This document shows, piece by piece, positions 57,584 to 64,000 of a stretch of DNA of 64,000 nucleotides. The translations under genes were made by a program, and so were the position numbers. Within the stretch, counting starts at the first letter, position 1. Every line of letters starts with the position of its first letter. Source of the stretch: Sipunculus nudus. Lineage: Eukaryota > Annelida > Sipuncula > Golfingiida > Sipunculidae. The stretch lies in contig CM049312.1 in assembly GCA_026874595.1 (NCBI GenBank), positions 28,983,456 through 29,047,455 of the forward strand, given 5' to 3'. Under the pieces are notes generated by a model, which was not told where the DNA came from, did no database searches, and saw nothing but the letters and a program-made list of their open reading frames with translations.

Positions 57584-58680
57584 CCTGCCTGGGCTTTAGT
57601 ATTTGCGTGTACTAATAAAATGCTTAAAATAAAACGTAAATCCATGTACCGATAGACTTAACTCAGTGCCAGCTCTTATCACTAAAGCCCTGTAAAGTCC
57701 GTATGGTGAATCCCTGATATTTGCATATTAAGGGGCCACAAGGCTCTTTGAGGACCTGACGATTCCCCCGTATTTGCATATCAGGCTGTCACGCCTCATG
57801 TGAGTGGCATCATTGCTTTGAGAACGCCAACAGCGGTTCCTCAGCTCGACCCGCTTCGTATCATTCGCACTGAAATCATGTATTCAGGTATTCCATACAT
57901 GGACCTTCGTGTCCTATGATATATCTCTGCTGAACGAATATTACGGTCCATGGGCCAAATGTAAGTGCATATTGTAGACACTATCGCGACAATTTTGTAC
58001 CGACAGGTCCAGTAAAATTCCCGCTGCCGAGATGACAAGAGCAGCTGGCAGCATTTGTCTGAACCCGTGTATTAACTGTCAAATTGCTACACGCGAAGCG
58101 TGATCGTTTCAGTCAGCCGGTATTTTGACTGCGCTCATCGCGTGTGCACCTGAATATCTCGCGCTGATTGGCTGAGCCATAGATTGTTAGGCCTACGTTA
58201 TGTTTAAACAGGCCCACTTTGAAGAGTGGTGGTCCGATAAACGTTTACACTGAGGCTGAGGGTTATAGTATTTTAAAATCTTAAACTCATCTTAAGCGAC
58301 GGCCTAAAACTATTAAGACATATTAAGTGGGAATATTAGTAGCCAATGGGAAGCCCGGAATAGGCGATGACTGAATGAACCATGTTGGTTTTGAAAAAGA
58401 ATCTGGGAAAGACCACTGCTAACGTCACTGGAAAGGACCTTAGTTCAGCGAGGCGGTGATGTGAGGCGCTGACCGTCCGGGAAACTGCCAAGATTACCAG
58501 TACATGAAATCAGTGGTTCAGATGGTGGCAAATTAGTTATATGAGTTGCCGCAGGAGGCGGAAACGACACTAAGTGCGATACAACGCGGGAACGTTTTAT
58601 TTCTCTGTCAGAAGCAACAATTAAGTCATAACTATTTCATGGACTCGGCCAGTCTACATAATATTATACAAGAGTCAAAA
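57584..58680 (-). repeat. Right arm of the large inverted repeat
   Basis: About 1.1 kb, the uninterrupted version of the arm. It starts (inner end) with the palindromic TTAGCCCTGCCTGGGCTTTAG. It contains TATTTGCATATCAGGC (octamer-like ATTTGCAT), GCGCTGATTGGCTGAG (inverted CCAAT) and the exact 40-mer at 57892-57931. Confidence 0.75.
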
Positions 58681-58997
58681 TTCTACGTGCTATAAATATT
58701 GCTGATTTAAATATTGGTTTCAGCAAGGAATAATACATGTCAGTTGTTAAGGTAACTGCTGCATGTCAATTTGATGACTGGGAAATTTAGAAAGAACACG
58801 GACATTATTTTACCATGGTAACTGTTAAGATTCCAAAATATGAAAACTAGAATTAAGCAGAAGTTTGTAAAATGAGCCGACCACTTAAGATATTAATTAT
58901 TAGAATTTCACACATGTAGAGTTTTTTCTTGCTTGGTTATCTTAAGGAAGTGGTGACTTGGTGCTGCTGATTGTTTTAATGTAACATTTTAACTAAG
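58681..58997. other. Unassigned
   Basis: No feature recognised. Confidence 0.4.
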
Positions 58998-59694
58998 GTG
59001 ACTACGGAGCCCGGGAGACGACATGGTGAAAAATATTTACCAATCCGTGCGCACGAATTACTAATTCGTGGCCACGAATTACAAATCCGTGCGAACGAAT
59101 TACTAGGTGTGAAAAAATATATTTCCAAGTTGGAAAAAAATATTAACTAATTCGTGGCCACGAATTACTAACTCGTGCGCACGAATTATTAGCCAATGAG
59201 AAGCAAACACACATCGACTCAGTCTAGGCACAGGCTGGCAGTTTCAGCGGGCACACACGGTTGTCAAAATGAAGCCCAGCGTCTTCCGATAGTTCCGAGA
59301 CTTCCTACCTTGGAAAATTCGGAACTCTGTATATTGAAAATAAAAAGGGCTTTAAGCGATACTTAAAGAATATAAATATAAAACTCACAGATCCAGTTGC
59401 CGTGCATAGTGGAAAATTTCTAAGGCTTTCTCTGGTAAAAAAAACAACTTACCTTATCATCGTTCGGGCATAATGGAACATTATTATAGACAAAGCCGAT
59501 CAAGCTGAAATTTTAACAGTTATTTTGCTTCACAAAGTAACTCCAGTTACAGTTCTCAATCGCCATTTGACGGTGATGCTAAATTGCAAATTACGCATAA
59601 ACTAGGTGAAATGAACTTCACAGAATTTCTCATGTCATATTTGGGATTCGCTTTCCTGACAGGAACACATAAACATGATATGTTTGAAAGCCAA

Positions 59695-60378
59695 TAAGCG
59701 TTTGGATTATTTTAATAAATTATAAATTCCAAGTCTCTATGAAAGTTTTAGATCGTAAGTATAAATCTTTAATACGTTTAGTACTGGAGTATGGTGTTTT
59801 AATATTAAACAATTGTTCTGTCAGACAGTTTTATATCAACTGGAGAGTATACAACGGAAAGCATGTTTAACATGTACTGGAGCGCTCTCGACTTCGAGCA
59901 CTGGAGCTAGGGTAAAAGATCTAAAATGGTCAAGTATAAAAATAAGAAGAGAACTGGCTATACAATCCACATTTTATTAAATGATTAACGGACTAACACC
60001 AGATTATCTGCTAATATATTAACTCAAATACTGTTTCATGCTCCGCCCTATACAGTCCGCGCAAATCGCATTTGCCAAAGATACTGAGGTTCAAACGGAA
60101 ATACTGTCGCTTTTCTTTTCTTCCAATTTTCTTTTCTTTCCTTTCTATAGCCTGCAAACTTTGGAACAGTGTCATATATTTAAGTCTACTTCAATCGATT
60201 CCTTTAAGGAAAATGTTCGTGACTATTTAAACCCTGCCTCTCGAGAAATATACAGTTATTATTGCGACAATCATCGTCAACATGAAATTATCCATACTCG
60301 GTTACGACAAGGTGTCAGTTACTTAAATCAATACCTATTTTCAATAGGAAAAACTGATGTTTTTTTATCTAATTGATT
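59695..60378 (+). pseudogene. Non-LTR retrotransposon reverse transcriptase, C-terminal remnant
   Basis: Frame-shifted pieces in order: LDRKYKSLIRLVLEYGVLI, then QLESIQRKACLTCTGAL and IRRELAIQSTFY, then MINGLTPDYL, then DSFKENVRDYLNP and HTRLRQGVSYLNQYLF. This order (IL-EYG, L-E-IQRKA, R--L-----Y-I-NGL-P-Y, and LR-G-S-LN-H near the end) is typical of the thumb/C-terminal part of RTs of the CR1/Jockey type. At least three frame changes and stops are present. The N-terminal RT core and the endonuclease are absent. Confidence 0.6.
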
Positions 60379-60474
60379 TGCTCGATATGGACTGAGACGT
60401 ACGCCTACCAGTAATAATATACGTATAAGTATCAGTGTATGTGGAATGTCAATCTGTATTAACGTATATTATGT

Positions 60475-60476
<2 letters not shown>

Positions 60477-60535
<59 letters not shown>
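60477..60535. repeat. (AT)n microsatellite
   Basis: About 29 AT units, ending in the TA target site of the adjacent pogo-like element. Confidence 0.95.
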
Positions 60536-60538
<3 letters not shown>

Positions 60539-61733
60539 TGGAACCCCACAATTACGACCACCCTAGGGACTGAGCAAAGTGGTCGTAATTTGGGGGTGGT
60601 CGTATTTGTGAAACTCTTACCGTGGTCGCATATAATGTGTATAATATTTAATGTGTATCAGAGTTTATCTATTGCATATCTTTAATGTGAATTATAACAA
60701 AATTTTTTACTTAGCGGAGGACCCTTATTATGAATGTTTTTTGTGTGTAGCTGAACATATTTTTTCATAAAATTAATATACATGTCCACATACGTAGTGA
60801 CTGATGATTAACAAATAATAACACTAAGGCAATACTATTACAACCTACTGAATGCATATTGAACATAATACATGGCTGTCATATATTTAGCCTTCCGCTT
60901 GAGTATATATTGAGTGCACTCGAGTTTTCCCGACGCTAAACTGCTAGGCCATTTGGTGCTGACTGCGCGTGGTGTTTGCCGCCTTGATTAACGCCACTTT
61001 ATCCTTCAAGGAGAGCTCTTTCAGAGGCATGGTTGCCTAACAGCAAGCAAGTTAAATGCAAACTTAACCAGTAGAGAAATAAACTGACAACGATCTATCA
61101 GAAAAGGCAAGTTAATGTGAGGGATTTTCCCCCCATGCAAGCTTTATTTATACATTTTACTGACTGCTCAATACTCAGTGTCAGTAAGGTATGAACACAT
61201 TAAGGATTAACTAGGTCATTAATTTTACCAATGAGGATCGAACAATATGTGATGAGTTGAAATACTTAGGGTAGCTGTAATACAGGTGATCACTGAGGGC
61301 AATTAGCATCTGGCCCCAGGTCAGACCGGCTCATTAAATAATCAGGCCGATGGTTACCCTCTTTGATCTATAACCAACACCTCAACGAGTCTCAGCGAAG
61401 TCACCGAGTCGGGAAGATATGCGGGACCAGATTAACACTCAGGTTAAGAAACCTTGTTACCCGCTTTGATCTTTCGTTAAGGCGCCTGTGACAAGACGCA
61501 GCCATTGACTCGTGACAAATGTTGTTTCAGTACTTCTCGGAGGTGGTCGCATTAGCGGGGTCGCATTAGCGCTGGGGCCAGGAAATCTGGTCGTAATTCT
61601 GAATTCAGGGGTGGTCGTAATTTTGAGTCATTTTTAAACATAAATAAACTAAAAAAAATTCGGGACCAAGCAAAATGGTCGTAATTGTGGGGTGGTCGCA
61701 ATTGTGAGGTGGTCGCAAGGCGGGGTTCGACTG
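60536..61733. mobile_element. pogo/Tigger-like element, 1.2 kb, no transposase
   Basis: Left CAGTGGAACCCCACAATTAC; the right end in reverse complement is CAGTCGAACCCCGCCTTGC. Both are followed by GACCACC repeats and flanked by TA. It is nested in the long-TIR element and inserted at the edge of the AT tract. No open frame resembles a transposase. Confidence 0.65.
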
Positions 61734-62156
61734 TATATCTTATCGTGTGTGAATATATGTGCACTTTTCCAATCTGATCATTTAAATATACATATATGCA
61801 TTCATGTTAATTTTTCACTTTCTTTTAATTTATATATGCAGGAGAGCAATTGCATTAGCCTTATCGGCTACTTTATTATCCTATTGAAATAAATATTTTC
61901 CACCTTGGAAATATATTTTTCACACCTGGTAATTCGTGCGCACGGAATAGTAATTCGTGGCCACGAATTAGTACTTCGTGCGCACGGATTAGTAATTCGT
62001 GCGCATGGATTAGTAATTCGTGCGCACGAAATTATTAAATATTTTTTTCCACCTTGGAAATTTAAGTTTTCACACCGAGTAATTCGTGCGCACGAATTCG
62101 TGCGCACGAATTAATAAATATTTTTCACCATGTCGTCTTCCGGGCTCCGTAGGTGA

Positions 62157-63630
62157 CGGATAGGCGAAGTGAGACATTTTTTTAAAGAAGTATACTGCTA
62201 GTAGGTTAATAGATATGTTCGGCATATCATTATCAACGTTCCATTAGCATGCTAATTCTTGAACATAGTAAGGTTTCAATAAAGCGAAGCATTTAATAGA
62301 GGTAAATTATAATTCCTTACTTCAAATTTCAGGAAAAAAAGATACGGAAATACGAGATTCCCTTGTTTTTAATTTGAAAATTTATTTATCTAACCAGTCT
62401 TTGGAGTAGATATTTATCAGCAAATATTGTATTTTGGAGGTTACTCACGGAGGGAAGTGTTAATGTGAAATAAAGGACAGGAATCCTAATTCTTGATTAT
62501 TTTGTTTGTACAAATGTTTTCTGTCTGGTACTATGGTGCCCTGTAGAATATCAATATAATGAATAAAATAAAGAATAACAATATAATGAATAAAAAAAAT
62601 CCTAACATATAACATTATAATAATCTGGTCAGATTCTCTGGTCGTATGTTTAGGTGATATCATGTGATAATTAACTGGCTATAGAAAGAGTATCCACTTC
62701 TACAACCATGTCGAATATGCGTTTATACTGTAACATTCTCTGTGTTTCAATATATAGATAGAGTTGATATGCTACTCTAGTCTGTCTAGCCTTACGGCCA
62801 CGCAGGACAGGTGTTAATCAAAACAAAGCCTAATAAAAAATACCTTTCACACAAGATACCATCAATATTCGGTAATAAAAACAATTAAAGCAGTAAAGTA
62901 GTCAGAGACAATATATATAGTTAACTCTGTCATTATCAAAAAAGAAACTTTGCATTGTGTAATGGATCCAAGGTTGTATCACAGGTCATCGAAATTCATT
63001 CTCTATCTTTTGAATTAATTTACCAACAGGCAGTCACACCAATAAAAATAACAAAAACAAACACCCAAGAGAGTTGGCGGAGTTATAACAAGAGAAGACC
63101 ATAGATGATTATAAATGATGTCCATCCACTTGTACACAACTGCATCCTACTTTATTTTCAGGATTTTGGCGTACGTGGTAAAAAAAATTATTCGATACAC
63201 GTCCCCTTTAACCAAACTGTATCTGCAGATAGATTTTTTCATGGATACTTTTCTCGGAGAAGTAACGTGATGCATCCCCGCGCCTTTATCTAACCGTGAC
63301 AGATTTATTTCATCCGGTGTCTCGAAACCCCTCATGGGGACTACCATTTTGCGTACACAAAAAAATCGGTTGTCGCAGGTCGCTTATAAAAACTAGATGT
63401 GGTCGGACAATGGTCTTCGTAGGGCCCCGCGTTTCTGCTAGTGCTGGACTAGTTTACATATGGGTGAAAAATTAAAGTTAAATTTGAAAAATATGAAAAA
63501 CAGAAACAGGTTTTTATCCATATGCATGAGGGAAATAATCCTACTAGATCAAATGATATTAAAGAAGATATGCCTGAAATAATGTGTGCAATAGAAAATC
63601 ACCGAATGTAGTCTGTTAGCCATATTTGAT
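62157..63630. other. Unassigned
   Basis: No gene supported. AAAACTAGATGTGGTC at 63387 could be an ACTAG-type left end of the array that follows; a TATAAAA lies at 63383. Confidence 0.35.
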
Positions 63631-63635
63631 TTTGA

Positions 63636-64000
63636 GCAAGTCTGTAATTCAATAGGTCTGGAGCCCTCATAGGCACTAATGATCCCTGTAAAATTGGGAA
63701 AGCTGCAGGAGGTTGTTGTTGATCAGGCTGTGGCGGCCTTATTGGAATTCCAACAGGTCTGTAATTCAATAGGTTTGGAGCCCTTATATGAGCCAACCAT
63801 CCCTGTAAATTTGGAAAAGCTGCAGTATGTTGTTGTTGAGTTATCGCGCGCGAACGAAAATCATCGATTGGGCTGTGGCGGCCATATTGGAATTCCAACA
63901 GGTCTGTAATTCAATAGGGCTGGAGCCCTCATAGGTACCAATCATCCTTGTGAATTTGGGAAAGCTGCAAAAGGTTGTTGTTGAGTTATCACACGCGAAA
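63636..64000 (+). repeat. Tandem array of ~117-145-bp units, running out of the window
   Basis: Three units anchored on TCTGTAATTCAATAGG at 63641, 63758 and 63903. Each contains GGAGCCCT(C/T)ATA, AAGCTGCA and GTTGTTGTTGA. Two carry TTATCGCGCGCGAACG or a like sequence before GGCGGCC(A/T)TATTGG. Open frames on both strands are repeat-derived. Confidence 0.7.

Larger units (their letters stand above)
58998..62156. mobile_element. 3.15-kb element with long palindrome-filled TIRs
   Basis: Ends CTACGGAGCCCGG...ACGACATGGTGAAAAATATTT (59002 on) and its reverse complement up to 62152, flanked by an exact GTGA duplication (58998-59001, 62153-62156). The TIRs (about 59002-59190 and 61895-62152) contain alternating perfect palindromes ATTCGTGCGCACGAAT and ATTCGTGGCCACGAAT, and inverted TTCCAA...TTGGAA blocks. 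The superfamily is uncertain; a 4-bp duplication is known for few groups (for example Sola). The interior holds a decayed non-LTR reverse transcriptase and a pogo-like insertion, neither necessarily its own. Confidence 0.7.

Overview
This is an AT-rich, intron- and transposon-rich animal genomic segment. There are no operons, no bacterial genes, no rRNA and no intact tRNA. The style of its repeats (non-autonomous elements with a tandem-repeat core, ACGG/CGG microsatellites next to a terminal hairpin, tRNA-like SINE, pogo/Tigger-type TIRs) suggests a mollusc, most likely a bivalve. That assignment is inference from repeat style. Nearly all long open frames are chance frames inside repeats; the few believable coding signals are short exons with good splice sites.

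Region 0.6-24 kb is a graveyard of non-autonomous elements built to one plan. They begin with ACTA, then have a 5' hairpin, a subterminal motif, a core of tandem repeats (about 140, 160-185, 335 or 680 bp), an ACGG- or CGG-type microsatellite, and a 3' hairpin whose arm repeats the 5' subterminal motif. This matches what is known of Helentron-associated elements (HINEs, 'pearl'-type elements). Four good copies of one family (A: 6941-8412, 12511-13940, 15393-17254, 23042-23940) carry a 280-bp dimeric satellite. Each of its monomers is centred on the palindrome GGTGGCGCCACC. Two insertions nested in older elements give near-exact boundaries. A member on the minus strand lies at 52.6-53.85 kb.

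Region 24-35 kb is mostly unassigned. It holds a candidate first exon on the minus strand (27298-27435), a possible terminal exon (29247-29486), a putative solo LTR (30003-30718), two pogo/Tigger-like elements and simple repeats.

Region 35.5-39 kb holds the best gene: a five-exon, 80-codon secreted-peptide precursor. It has a TATA box, a signal-peptide exon, a two-cysteine exon, two tandemly duplicated 42-nt exons each carrying a Lys-Arg processing site, and a last exon that adds only Gly-Lys and a stop. All internal exons are symmetric phase 1-1. Two further copies of its signal-peptide exon, both also 55 nt, sit in a tandem duplication at 41.9-42.7 kb.

Region 39.3-51.5 kb has a GC-rich degenerate minisatellite, and then a second candidate gene of four phase-compatible exons (48611-51321) with two more possible upstream first exons. 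Its introns carry a SINE and MITEs.

Region 54.2-58.7 kb is a large inverted repeat with promoter-like, highly conserved stretches. Region 59.0-62.15 kb is a long-TIR element whose ends are made of stacked 16-bp palindromes; it contains a reverse-transcriptase remnant and a nested pogo-like element. The window ends in another tandem array.
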